25,291 bases of DNA. Origin: an uncultured Clostridia bacterium (GTDB lineage: Bacteria > Bacillota > Clostridia > Christensenellales > UBA1242). The notes beneath the pieces are model-generated. The model worked only from the letters and a program-made list of their open reading frames with translations. It was not told where the DNA came from and did not search any database. Of the stretch, positions 1 through 7,186 are shown one piece after another. How positions within the stretch are numbered: the first letter of the stretch is position 1; every line of letters starts with the position of its first letter. The stretch spans positions 1 through 25,291 of the forward strand of contig CAKVLG010000011.1 in assembly GCA_934756675.1 (NCBI GenBank), in the 5' to 3' direction. Position numbers and translations under genes: made by a program.

Positions 1-526
1 GAGTTGGGTCAACTGTTGGCAAGTAATCTTTGTTAAGTGATCTGTTATATAAAAATGCTCGAGTTTCGTATTGTCTTTCGATGATAGCATCAATAACAGG
101 TGGCAAGATTACATGTCTAGTTGGAAGTGAAATGCTAGAATTTCTTGCTGATGGAGTAATGTCGAGCATTCCGTTGTGTGCTTCTTTTTCTGCAATTTCA
201 AAGACTGTTTCGATAATAGCTTTTATAGCTTCTTTTTCCTCTTTATCGGTTGTGGTTACCAAAATGTTTTGAAGAATAGTGAGCAAATTTACTTTGCTTG
301 GAAAATAAACATCAATAACATTTTCGAAATCGCCGCCAGTCACATCACCAATGTCAGTTTTCTTTTTAAGCAAGTTTATAATGATTTCTTTTTGATTATC
401 TGTTAAGTTAAACTTAACGCCATTTTCTTTTTTTGTTTGATTAATAAAATGGAACTCTTTATCAAGCTCCAAAATTTTATTTGTATAGTCAGCAAAACTA
501 TTTTTGTATTCGTTTGAATTGAACAT
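1..526 (-). CDS. Hypothetical protein, N-terminal 175 residues (cut by window edge)
   Basis: An open frame runs without a stop from the ATG at 526 to base 1, so the C-terminus lies outside the window. It begins MFNSNEYKNSFADY. The start is supported by GAGGTG four bases upstream and by a strong promoter at 545-573. The visible part looks soluble: charged and helix-rich at residues 10-60, with no signal peptide or membrane segment. A Pro/Leu-rich stretch (LPTRHVILPPVIDAIIERQ) lies near residues 134-152. I recognise no family. The layout of polar helices with an LPP element could suit a phage-like or structural protein, but nothing visible proves that. It is transcribed divergently from the Nudix gene. 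Confidence 0.8.
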   Translation of the reverse strand, partial: MFNSNEYKNSFADYTNKILELDKEFHFINQTKKENGVKFNLTDNQKEIIINLLKKKTDIGDVTGGDFENVIDVYFPSKVNLLTILQNILVTTTDKEEKEAIKAIIETVFEIAEKEAHNGMLDITPSARNSSISLPTRHVILPPVIDAIIERQYETRAFLYNRSLNKDYLPTVDPT

Positions 527-544
527 AATTCACCTCACGTATGT

Positions 545-573
545 ATTATATCACACGAAAATGACGATTTCAA
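545..573 (-). promoter_or_regulatory. Promoter of the left-edge hypothetical gene
   Basis: On the minus strand: TTGAAA (568-573), 17-base spacer, TATAAT (545-550) preceded by TGA, giving an extended -10. This is a near-consensus sigma-A promoter. The -10 ends 18 bases before the ATG, which leaves room for the GAGGTG ribosome site. Confidence 0.8.
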
Positions 574-614
574 GGGGGTAAGTTATAAAAATATGCAGTT
601 ATTAGTCGTTTGGG

Positions 615-643
615 TTGCGATTTTTTGACGAGTTTGCTATTAT
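615..643 (+). promoter_or_regulatory. Probable promoter of the Nudix operon
   Basis: TTGCGA (615-620), 17-base spacer, TATTAT (638-643). The -10 ends only seven bases before the ATG at 651, so transcription may begin at or next to the start codon. The TTGACG at 625-630 is too close to the -10 to be its -35 box. Confidence 0.5.
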
Positions 644-650
644 ATATGCA

Positions 651-1229
651 ATGAAACAAGAAATGTTAGTTGCCGATAAAGAAGAATTGTTAAAAGTCTA
701 TGACGAAAACCATAGATTTTTTGGCAAGTACGAACGTCGTAGCCGCGTGCACGACAATCAACTTTATCATGACGAAACGATTTTGTGGGTGCTAAACCCA
801 TATAAAAAGCAAGTGCTTGTGCAAAAGCGAAGTCCAAACAAAAGGTTCATGCCAAACAAATATGGGCTATGCGCGGGGCATGTAGTTAAAGGTGAAACCG
901 TGCACGACACCCTAAGAAAAGAAGCAATGGAAGAACTTGGTATTGATATTGACAAATACGAAGTAAAACACGTTGTAACTGTGAAAAAGATTGTTCCACA
1001 AAATTATCATTTCGATCATCATTATTGTGTGCTGGCAGAAATTCCAGTCAGCGAGTTTAAAATTCAAAAGGAAGAGCTTTCGGAAGTTAAATACATTAAT
1101 TACGAAGATTTTAAGTATTTAGTCCGCACTAATGACGATAGTGTTGCTGTCAATTGGACTTATGCCGAAAAACAAGCTTTTGACAGAATAGATAAAATCA
1201 TATACAACAAAAAATACCAAAGAAATTAA
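651..1229 (+). CDS. Nudix hydrolase (IDI-like type)
   Basis: About 192 residues. The Nudix box G-x5-E-x7-R-E-U-x-E-E-x-G is present from G76 to G97 (starts GHVVKGE, ends KEAMEELG). The usual Arg before the catalytic Glu pair is Lys90, while the metal-binding Glu residues (E91, E94, E95) are kept. Nudix enzymes hydrolyse a nucleoside diphosphate linked to another group. The N-terminal wording (VYDENHRFFGKYERR, then LVQKRSPNK) resembles the isopentenyl-diphosphate-isomerase-like subgroup, which contains many hydrolases of unknown substrate. ATG 651 is the preferred start and ATG 663 is possible; neither has a good ribosome site, and the upstream TTG at 615 lies inside the promoter. The next gene follows after 29 bases, so the two probably form an operon. 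Substrate unknown. Confidence 0.88.
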   Translation: MKQEMLVADKEELLKVYDENHRFFGKYERRSRVHDNQLYHDETILWVLNPYKKQVLVQKRSPNKRFMPNKYGLCAGHVVKGETVHDTLRKEAMEELGIDIDKYEVKHVVTVKKIVPQNYHFDHHYCVLAEIPVSEFKIQKEELSEVKYINYEDFKYLVRTNDDSVAVNWTYAEKQAFDRIDKIIYNKKYQRN

Positions 1230-1258
1230 AGCAATTAATTTTGCAAAAGGAAGAGAAA

Positions 1259-2380
1259 ATGTTAACAGTAAATCAAGTAACAACAAAAAAAGACCAGCGA
1301 GAGTTTTTAAACTTTCCACTAAGATTATATAAAGGGTGCCCATATTTTGTGCCACCACTATATATGGACGAAAAAAAGATTTTTTCTAAAAATTATGTCT
1401 ATGCCGACATGTGCGACAGCGTATATTTTTTGGCTAAAGAAGATGGCAAAACCGTTGGAAGAATTAGTGGAATTATTCAACATGCGGCAAACAAAAAAAA
1501 TAATGAAAAACGAGTACGATTTACAAGGTTTGATTCAATAGATGACGAAAATGTATCAAATGCGTTATTTGCTGCTGTCGAAAAGTGGGCAAAAGAAAGG
1601 GGTATGAATATTATTTGTGGGCCACTTGGGTACTCAGACCTAGAACGTGAAGGGCTACTTATTGATGGCTTTGACCAGCTTTCAACTTTTGAAGAACAAT
1701 ATAACTATGACTATTATGAAAAACTTGTTAAAGCTTATGGTTTTGAAACAGAAGTAGAGTGGAATGAACGTAAACTCTATTTGCCAGATCAAAAAGATGA
1801 AAAATTGTATCGTGTTTCAAATATGATGCTCGAAAAGTATAACCTTAAATTTGCAAAATGCAAAAATGTTAACGAATTTATAAAACGTTACGCAAACAAA
1901 TTTTTTGAACTTCTAGATGAAACTTATGAAAATATTTATGGCACCGTACCATTCACCGACAATATGAAAAAGATGATGATTGCAAACTTTAAGCTCATTG
2001 TCGATTTAAAACACGTTGCTGTTATTGTCGACAAAGATGACAATGTTGTTAGTTTTGGTATTTGTTTTCCATCTATTGCCAAAGCTGTGCAAAAATCAAA
2101 CGGACACTTGACTTTGCCATGCCTAGTTCGTTTGTTGAAAGCAATCAAACACCCAAAAGTTATTGACCTTGGGCTTATTGGTGTTAAAAAAGAATATGCA
2201 CAAAAGGGTGTATCTTCTGCCTTGACTGCCGGAGTTATGCGTATGCTTGAAAAAGATGGTGTTGAGTTTGCTGAAACAAACCTAAATCTTACAACCAACT
2301 ATCAAATTCAAAACCAATGGCATAGGTTTAAGTGTGTAATTCACAAGCGTAGACGTGCATATAAAAAACATATTGATTAA
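1259..2380 (+). CDS. GNAT-like N-acetyltransferase-fold protein
   Basis: 373 residues. The start is the ATG at 1259, with GGAAGAG just upstream; the in-frame TTG at 1241 has no such support. The N-terminus (FLNFPLRLYKGCPYFVPPLY, then DEKKIF and FLAKEDGKTVGRISG) is typical of a widespread family of about 370-390-residue proteins with a GNAT fold and no assigned substrate. A second GNAT-like core is visible near the C-terminus: GLIGVKKEYAQKGVSSAL is followed by a long helix, like the acetyl-CoA pyrophosphate-binding motif A. It is soluble and cytosolic, and is likely co-transcribed with the Nudix gene. The family call is fairly secure; acetyltransferase activity is inferred. Confidence 0.75.
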   Translation: MLTVNQVTTKKDQREFLNFPLRLYKGCPYFVPPLYMDEKKIFSKNYVYADMCDSVYFLAKEDGKTVGRISGIIQHAANKKNNEKRVRFTRFDSIDDENVSNALFAAVEKWAKERGMNIICGPLGYSDLEREGLLIDGFDQLSTFEEQYNYDYYEKLVKAYGFETEVEWNERKLYLPDQKDEKLYRVSNMMLEKYNLKFAKCKNVNEFIKRYANKFFELLDETYENIYGTVPFTDNMKKMMIANFKLIVDLKHVAVIVDKDDNVVSFGICFPSIAKAVQKSNGHLTLPCLVRLLKAIKHPKVIDLGLIGVKKEYAQKGVSSALTAGVMRMLEKDGVEFAETNLNLTTNYQIQNQWHRFKCVIHKRRRAYKKHID

Positions 2381-2398
2381 CTTTTTTATTAAAAACAG

Positions 2399-2426
2399 TT
2401 GGTTTATGCGATTTTTGTGTTATAAT
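2399..2426 (+). promoter_or_regulatory. Promoter of pepF, placed for a leaderless mRNA
   Basis: A perfect TATAAT (2421-2426) is preceded by TGT, making an extended -10. A weak -35 (TTGGTT, 2399-2404) lies 16 bases upstream. Only six bases separate the -10 from the ATG at 2433, and no ribosome-binding sequence precedes that ATG. Confidence 0.65.
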
Positions 2427-2432
2427 TAAAAC

Positions 2433-4220
2433 ATGAAAGAACGTAATGAAATTGAAGAGAAATATAAGTGGGATTTGTCATCGTATGGCGATGATGAGTC
2501 CTTTTTTGATAAATTAAAAAAGTTAGAACCATTTATTGATGGTGTGAAACAATTTAAAAATAAACTTGGTGACGGTGACCAGCTTTTAAAGTATTTTAGG
2601 TATTGCGATGAGTTTTATGAACCATTTATAAAACTTAATACTTATGTTTCTTTGCGTGAAGATCAAGATCAAGGCGTTGCAAAATACCAAGAGATGAGTG
2701 ATGCTTGCCAAAAATTATATACAGAGTTTTCTGTTAATAGCACTTATGCCGATGTTGAAATTTGCAAGCTTCCAATTGCAAAACTAAAAGCTTTTGCGGT
2801 TGACCCAAAGTTTAGCGACTACAGTGTTACTATCAAAGAATATATAAAAAGCAAAAGCCACATGCTTAGCGAAAAAGAAGAAAAGTTGCTTGCCGGCATG
2901 AGTATGTTTATTAACGACGATAGCGAAATATATTCGAAGTTTGCAAATGTAGATATAAAATATCAAGATGCAAAGGACAGTGCGGGTGAAAACCACGAAG
3001 TAAACGAAGCGATATATAGCGTATATATGCAAAATAGCGACCGAGTATTAAGAAAGAATGCATACCATTCGCTTATTAATGCATATAAAGATTGTATTCA
3101 TGTTTTGGCTGCGAATTACGCTATGCATGTTAAGAAAAATGCATTTTTTGCAAAACAAAGAAAGTTTAAATCTGTATTAGAAGAAGCTTTGTATTCCGAA
3201 GATATAACAGAAAATGTGTATAATAATTTGATTAAAAATGTGACAGAGCATTTGGCACTTGACCAAAGATATTACAAACTAAAAGCAAAGATGCTTGGCA
3301 TTGAAGACTTTTCGACATATGATACACGTGTCGATGTTTTGAAGTCTGAACATAAAGAAATGTCGCTTGGTGACGCTTTGGCATCAGCACGCAAAATTTT
3401 GGCACCACTTGGGCAAGAATACCTTGAGCTCTTTGACACTGCAATAAAAGATAGATGGGCAGATTTTTACCCAAACAAAAATAAAAGTACGGGTGCGTAT
3501 TCGACAAGTGCATATGGCGCAAACCCTGTTATGCTTTTGAATTTTAATAACGATAAAGAATATATTTCTACTATAGTTCACGAGTTTGGGCATTCGGCTC
3601 ATTCTTATTATTCAAACAATTATCAACCACAACGCAAAGCAAATTACGAAATATTTGTGGCAGAAGTTCCAAGCACTGTCAATGAATGCCTTTATTATCT
3701 AGATGCAATAAACAGTGCAAAAACAAAAGAAGATAAGGTGCGAGCTTATAGCAAGTTCTTTGAAATTGTGCACGCGGTAATTTTTACGCAATCTAAGTTT
3801 AGCGAGTTTGAAAAAAACGTGTATGATGCAGAGGCAAAAGGTGAAAGTCTAACTTCTGAAAAAATATCTGATATTTACTTTTCACTAAACGAAAAATATT
3901 GGGGTGATGCAGTAATCTGTCCACAAATTTCGAGATATGAATGGTCGTATGTAACACACTTTTACTATGATTTTTATGTGTATAAATATGTCACAGGTTT
4001 CATTTCAGCTTTTTTAATCGCATCAAAAATTTATGGCGGCGATAATGATGTTAGGCAAAAATATTTGCACTTTTTGACACGTGGTTGCGAAGCGGAACCA
4101 CTTGAACTTTTAAAAGATGTCGGTATAGATTTGACAAAAAAATCCACTTACGACGAAGTGTTTAATAAAATCAAAGAAATGCTAAACGATTATGAGAAAA
4201 TTGTGAACAAAAAAAATTAG
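2433..4220 (+). CDS. pepF: Oligoendopeptidase F (M3 family zinc metallopeptidase)
   Basis: 595 residues, the normal length for the M3B family. The zinc site is complete: HEFGH at residues 383-387 supplies two His ligands and the catalytic Glu384. Glu411 in the downstream NYEIFVAEVPST stretch is the expected third ligand. The N-terminus (KYKWDLSSYGDDESFF) and the long alpha-helical body are typical of PepF. The enzyme cleaves short oligopeptides in the cytoplasm, and the protein has no signal peptide. The gene stands alone, with its own promoter and a strong bidirectional terminator that overlaps the stop codon. Translation may start on a leaderless transcript. The family assignment is secure; peptide preference cannot be read from the sequence. 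Confidence 0.95.
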   Translation: MKERNEIEEKYKWDLSSYGDDESFFDKLKKLEPFIDGVKQFKNKLGDGDQLLKYFRYCDEFYEPFIKLNTYVSLREDQDQGVAKYQEMSDACQKLYTEFSVNSTYADVEICKLPIAKLKAFAVDPKFSDYSVTIKEYIKSKSHMLSEKEEKLLAGMSMFINDDSEIYSKFANVDIKYQDAKDSAGENHEVNEAIYSVYMQNSDRVLRKNAYHSLINAYKDCIHVLAANYAMHVKKNAFFAKQRKFKSVLEEALYSEDITENVYNNLIKNVTEHLALDQRYYKLKAKMLGIEDFSTYDTRVDVLKSEHKEMSLGDALASARKILAPLGQEYLELFDTAIKDRWADFYPNKNKSTGAYSTSAYGANPVMLLNFNNDKEYISTIVHEFGHSAHSYYSNNYQPQRKANYEIFVAEVPSTVNECLYYLDAINSAKTKEDKVRAYSKFFEIVHAVIFTQSKFSEFEKNVYDAEAKGESLTSEKISDIYFSLNEKYWGDAVICPQISRYEWSYVTHFYYDFYVYKYVTGFISAFLIASKIYGGDNDVRQKYLHFLTRGCEAEPLELLKDVGIDLTKKSTYDEVFNKIKEMLNDYEKIVNKKN

Positions 4221-4241
4221 AGCGCAGGCTCTAATTTTTTT
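4209..4241. terminator. Bidirectional terminator between pepF and the opposing gene
   Basis: The 7-bp stem TTAGAGC (4217-4223) / GCTCTAA (4228-4234) has a GCAG loop. Seven T follow on the plus strand (4235-4241) and eight A precede it (4209-4216), so it has a U-tail in both directions. It includes the pepF stop codon and serves both convergent genes. Confidence 0.9.
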
Positions 4242-4242
4242 A

Positions 4243-4752
4243 TTAAAAATTACTTTCAGAAAAGCTGCGTTCGTATGCAGCTTTAATTTTTCTGCGGAAG
4301 GTATCTTGAAACTTCATGACGTCACCGCGCGATAGTTCTATTTTTGCGAGATCTTCTCTGCAAGCTTTGATTTGGTCATAATATTTTTCAAGGTCATAAG
4401 GAACAAAGGTGTTGTATGTGAAGTTTTCAATTTTTTGTTGAGATTTCTTTATTTTTTCAAGGTCGCCTTTAACACGGTTAATGTTACTATTAAAACTTAT
4501 ACCTTTGCAATAATATTGAATCATGTCGGTTGTGGGAATGGAAAAATATGTTTCTTTTGGGTCAATTTTATAAAGTCTTGCAATTGATAGACCAAGACCG
4601 GAAATGCCAGTGCCAAGTATTTTATCTGACCTAATATCATCGGTAATGATATATATTTGTGAATTTGTTAAATTCTTTATAATTGGCAATACAAAAGAGC
4701 CATCTTTATTAAAAAACCATTCAATTTCGGTTAATTTGAATTCGTTTTGCAT
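4243..4752 (-). CDS. Hypothetical cytosolic protein, 169 residues
   Basis: Starts MQNEFKLTEIEWFF at 4752, with GGAGAG six bases upstream and a good promoter at 4774-4802. The N-terminal half reads as mixed beta/alpha, including ITDDIRSDKILGTGISGLGL. The C-terminal half (about residues 90-169) is charged and helical with coiled-coil character (KGDLEKIKKSQQKIENF; KACREDLAKIELSRGD). There is no signal peptide or membrane segment. I recognise no family. It converges with pepF and shares its terminator, and it diverges from the VanZ-like gene, with which its promoter overlaps. Confidence 0.82.
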   Translation of the reverse strand: MQNEFKLTEIEWFFNKDGSFVLPIIKNLTNSQIYIITDDIRSDKILGTGISGLGLSIARLYKIDPKETYFSIPTTDMIQYYCKGISFNSNINRVKGDLEKIKKSQQKIENFTYNTFVPYDLEKYYDQIKACREDLAKIELSRGDVMKFQDTFRRKIKAAYERSFSESNF

Positions 4753-4773
4753 TTTTTCTCTCCTTATAAATTT

Positions 4774-4802
4774 ATGGTAGCAAACTATTTATTAGTTGTC
4801 AA
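4774..4802 (-). promoter_or_regulatory. Promoter of the 169-residue hypothetical gene
   Basis: On the minus strand: TTGACA (4797-4802), 17-base spacer, TACCAT (4774-4779) preceded by TGC as an extended -10. Confidence 0.75.
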
Positions 4803-4818
4803 TATTGGCGAAAATAAT

Positions 4819-4846
4819 TTGCAAAAATTTTTGTATTACATATAAT
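4819..4846 (+). promoter_or_regulatory. Promoter of the VanZ-like gene, placed for a leaderless mRNA
   Basis: TATAAT (4841-4846) with TTGCAA (4819-4824) 16 bases upstream. Six bases separate the -10 from the ATG at 4853, the same arrangement as pepF, and no ribosome site is visible. Confidence 0.6.
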
Positions 4847-4852
4847 AATACT

Positions 4853-5380
4853 ATGACAATTGATTTGTTTTTAGCATGTACAATAGTTGGCAGTTTATTT
4901 ATACTTGCAACAATCTTGCTTGTTGCGTTTTTTAATCATGACAAAATAGTAAAAACGCTTGCAATTGTGTTTGTTTCGCTCTATATTTTGCTTCTAATTG
5001 TTGGCGTGTTTAGCGATTGCAGAATAGGTGTTAACAAAATTTTTATTGGATTCAAACCAGTCACAATTTGGGGTGGGAAGACAATTAACCTAAAATTTTG
5101 GCAATTTAGTAAAGTTGACATTATAATAAATTTGTTTTTGCTTGCACCAATTGGTGAAGTTTTGGCACTTGCACTCATAAAAAACAACAAAAATATAAAA
5201 AAGATATTTTTTATTTTGTTTATATGTGGGTTATGTGTGGGGATATTTATCGAAACTGTGCAATTTTTTATTCCATATAATAGATCAGTGCAATTATCTG
5301 ATGTATTTTTTAACACTGCCAGCATGATACTTGGTGGAGGTACATATATTTCACTATTGAAATTGTTTAAGAAATTGTAA
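4853..5380 (+). CDS. VanZ-like membrane protein
   Basis: 175 residues from the ATG at 4853. Upstream in-frame codons from 4796 would place the -10 box inside the gene, so they are unlikely. Four to five hydrophobic segments are visible (about 4-27, 33-53, 88-109, 117-139 and 152-170). The VanZ signature is clear: KVDIIINLFLLAPIG near residues 87-101, then a Glu/Gln pair (E134, Q137), Arg144, Asp150 and Asn154 in the pattern RSVQLSDVFFN. VanZ in enterococci gives low teicoplanin resistance, but most homologues are chromosomal membrane proteins of unknown function, and nothing here points to glycopeptide resistance. The next gene begins 52 bases downstream with its own promoter. Confidence 0.85.
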   Translation: MTIDLFLACTIVGSLFILATILLVAFFNHDKIVKTLAIVFVSLYILLLIVGVFSDCRIGVNKIFIGFKPVTIWGGKTINLKFWQFSKVDIIINLFLLAPIGEVLALALIKNNKNIKKIFFILFICGLCVGIFIETVQFFIPYNRSVQLSDVFFNTASMILGGGTYISLLKLFKKL

Positions 5381-5384
5381 ATCG

Positions 5385-5413
5385 TTGCATGAAAAAATTG
5401 AGCGTGATATAAT
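5385..5413 (+). promoter_or_regulatory. Promoter of the 239-residue membrane protein
   Basis: TTGCAT (5385-5390), 17-base spacer, TATAAT (5408-5413) preceded by TGA (extended -10). AAGGAG follows before the ATG at 5433. Confidence 0.8.
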
Positions 5414-5432
5414 ATTTTTAAGGAGAAAAACT

Positions 5433-6152
5433 ATGAAAAGTATAGAGAAGGTTCAAAAAGGAGCAAAAGTCCTTAGTGTTTTATCTAAAATCGCATATTA
5501 TGGTTCAATGGTTGCAGGCTGCTTGTGTTTAGTTGGTGCGATTATTATAGGTGTTTGTGGCAATGACCCATGGATTACAAGACAACTTGCAGATAGTGGG
5601 GTTGAATATAACACAAAACTAGCCCTTTGCGAATGTATATGTAGTGTTGTTGTGTGTGCGGCTTCTGTTTGGCTATATCACTACATTGTTAAGTTTTATG
5701 ATAAAGAACTTAAAATTGGTACGCCATATAATCGCGATGTGACAAAAGATATGAAGATTGTTGGTCTTTTGCATGTTATTATGTCACTTAGCGTTAGTGT
5801 TGTTGTTGCAATTATCGAATTATGCTTCCGCGTAAATACCTATATTGAATTTGGTGGATTTTGGATTGGTGTTGTTTATCTAATATTTGCATATATTTTG
5901 GAGGCTGGAATCGAAAAGATTGAAGATTTATCAGTAAAAAATGATACTGCTACAGAAGAAGTTAAGTTGCAAGAAGGGGCAACAACAGAAACCCCAAAGG
6001 TAGAAACAGAGAATGTTGAAACTCCAAAGGTTGATATTGTTCCAATAACAAAAACAGCTGAAGAACAAACAACAAAAAAAGAGAAACAAGCACAAGAATC
6101 AAAAACGCGAAAGCCAAGAGCAAAAAAGGCACAAACAAAACTAGAAGAATAA
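5433..6152 (+). CDS. Membrane protein with charged cytosolic tail, unknown function
   Basis: 239 residues. The ATG at 5433 follows AAGGAG by seven bases; the longer frame from 5385 begins inside the promoter. Four hydrophobic segments are visible (about 22-42, 64-88, 108-132 and 140-158). They are followed by a roughly 75-residue hydrophilic tail in which TETPKVETENVETPKVD is an imperfect short duplication, and it ends in a Lys/Arg-rich stretch (KTRKPRAKKAQTK). The loop ELKIGTPYNRDVTKDMKIVGL recalls clostridial membrane proteins carrying a GTPF-type motif, but I cannot name the family. The basic tail could bind nucleic acid or acidic surfaces; that is speculation. Terminators follow at 6162 and 6221. 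Confidence 0.8.
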   Translation: MKSIEKVQKGAKVLSVLSKIAYYGSMVAGCLCLVGAIIIGVCGNDPWITRQLADSGVEYNTKLALCECICSVVVCAASVWLYHYIVKFYDKELKIGTPYNRDVTKDMKIVGLLHVIMSLSVSVVVAIIELCFRVNTYIEFGGFWIGVVYLIFAYILEAGIEKIEDLSVKNDTATEEVKLQEGATTETPKVETENVETPKVDIVPITKTAEEQTTKKEKQAQESKTRKPRAKKAQTKLEE

Positions 6153-6161
6153 AATAAAAAG

Positions 6162-6212
6162 ACTTCGTATTGAAATGCCCCAATGGGATTCACTTCATAC
6201 GAAGTATTTTTT
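6162..6212 (+). terminator. Long-hairpin terminator of the 239-residue membrane protein gene
   Basis: The stem ACTTCGTAT (6162-6170) / ATACGAAGT (6197-6205) is perfect, extends by GAA/TTC across a bulge, and contains an inner CCC-AAT-GGG hairpin. Six T follow (6207-6212). Confidence 0.8.
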
Positions 6213-6220
6213 ATTGTATA

Positions 6221-6249
6221 AAAAACCACCAGTTCCACTGGTGGTTTTT
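6221..6249. terminator. Strong terminator for the minus-strand membrane gene, probably bidirectional
   Basis: A perfect 13-bp stem, AAAAACCACCAGT (6221-6233) / ACTGGTGGTTTTT (6237-6249), with a TCC loop. It has T-rich tails on both strands, the longer one on the minus strand. It lies 11 bases past the stop of the convergent gene at 6261. Confidence 0.9.
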
Positions 6250-6260
6250 GGTTGTATTGC

Positions 6261-6932
6261 TTATTTTTTAAGTTGTGCAATTTCTGTTTTTAATCTTTCG
6301 ATTTCAGCTTTAAGTTCAGCATTTTCTTTTGCTAGTTCACTGTAGGTTGCAGCATGTTTTTGTTCTGGTAATTCGGTATCTTGAATTTTGGAACTAACCA
6401 CACTTGATGCAATGAACAGCCCTATGCAGCAAATAGCGAGAATTATAATTACTTCAAGCATACCAGCAGCTGCAAAAACATCTACACCGCCAATTATTAA
6501 ACAAATGATAATTGCAAGAGCGGCGATAACTGCATATGTTGGAATTTGAAGTCCAAGCACGCGTTTACCAAGTTTTGATTGAAGTGAAATGATTGTGATG
6601 GTTGCTACGCTTAAAACTGAAATAATGCCAGTAATTGTGTTAAACACGCTATATGTTTCAAGCAAGTTAGAGCAGAAGATAATGTAAGCCATTAAAACAG
6701 AAAGCCCAAGCAAACCAATTCCCATAAACCCAAGCACTTTGTTGCGTTTAATAACGCTGAGTTCGTTAATTGCAATTCCGCTTGCAACAGCTGTTGTACT
6801 TAGAATTAAAAGCAATCTTAGTGGAACACCTGTGAAAACTGGTACTTTAAATACTGCCAAAATAAGCATCAAACATGCGGCGGCAAGTGTCGAAAGTGAA
6901 ACGATCATCAAAATCTTTTTTGTTTTATTCAT
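6261..6932 (-). CDS. Six-segment membrane protein with C-terminal leucine zipper
   Basis: 223 residues, starting at 6932 with AGGAGGAAATT upstream. Six hydrophobic segments are visible (about 6-28, 37-57, 66-88, 96-116, 132-149 and 156-180). After a short polar linker come about 27 residues of ideal heptad sequence (SELAKENAELKAEIERLKTE, then IAQLKK). That is a short coiled coil, probably cytosolic, that would drive self-association or partner binding. I recognise no enzymatic motif or named family. It is monocistronic, convergent with the preceding membrane gene and divergent from metK. It resembles the 5433 and 18890 genes only in its design: a membrane bundle plus a soluble C-terminal module. 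Confidence 0.82.
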   Translation of the reverse strand: MNKTKKILMIVSLSTLAAACLMLILAVFKVPVFTGVPLRLLLILSTTAVASGIAINELSVIKRNKVLGFMGIGLLGLSVLMAYIIFCSNLLETYSVFNTITGIISVLSVATITIISLQSKLGKRVLGLQIPTYAVIAALAIIICLIIGGVDVFAAAGMLEVIIILAICCIGLFIASSVVSSKIQDTELPEQKHAATYSELAKENAELKAEIERLKTEIAQLKK

Positions 6933-6961
6933 AATTTCCTCCTATATATAGAATATCAAAT

Positions 6962-6990
6962 ATAATAGTTTAAGGCAAATAAAATTGCAA
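6962..6990 (-). promoter_or_regulatory. Promoter of the leucine-zipper membrane gene
   Basis: On the minus strand: TTGCAA (6985-6990), 17-base spacer, TATTAT (6962-6967). An overlapping second option, TTGCCT-17-TATTCT, lies 11 bases closer to the gene. Confidence 0.6.
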
Positions 6991-7045
6991 AAACATAAGG
7001 TCAAACTTGGCAAACAATAAAAATTTATGCAAATTTTTAAAAAAC

Positions 7046-7075
7046 TTGACAAAAATAGCGTGCGAGTATTATGAT
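7046..7075 (+). promoter_or_regulatory. metK promoter
   Basis: Consensus TTGACA (7046-7051), 18-base spacer, TATGAT (7070-7075). The predicted RNA start near 7081 coincides with the first base of the riboswitch P1 strand. TATTAT at 7067 is a less well-spaced alternative. Confidence 0.75.
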
Positions 7076-7080
7076 TATAG

Positions 7081-7170
7081 CATCCATAAAGAGTGTGCGA
7101 GGGACAGCCCCGTTGACCACACAGCAACCTGGAATAGTCTAAGGTGCTAAAGGCTGACCGATGGGAACAA
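7081..7170 (+). promoter_or_regulatory. SAM riboswitch (S-box / SAM-I clan) controlling metK
   Basis: The conserved S-box core is present: AAGAG then GAGGGACAGCCC (7099-7110), the P2 stem GTGTG (7093-7097) / CACAC (7118-7122), GCAACC (7124-7129), and AAGGTGCTAA (7141-7150) closing P3. P1 is short: TCCAT (7083-7087) with ATGGG (7161-7165). P4 is almost absent; only GG-CTGA-CC can form where SAM-I normally has a hairpin, so this is a reduced or SAM-I/IV-like variant. The octamer CGATGGGA (7159-7166) overlaps P1 and also pairs perfectly with TCCCATCG (7188-7195) as an antiterminator. Bound SAM would hold P1, release TCCCATCG to the terminator and stop transcription. Confidence 0.9.
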
Positions 7171-7186
7171 TATATCATACCAATTT

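Noticed and set aside
4853..5380. Glycopeptide-resistance vanZ gene
   Set aside because: Only the general family signature is present; there is no van cluster nearby, and chromosomal VanZ-like proteins are common.
5876..6280. Minus-strand open frame of 134 codons across the tail of the 239-residue membrane protein gene
   Set aside because: It is a mirror of the Lys/Glu-rich coding strand, crosses two terminator hairpins and has no promoter or ribosome site.
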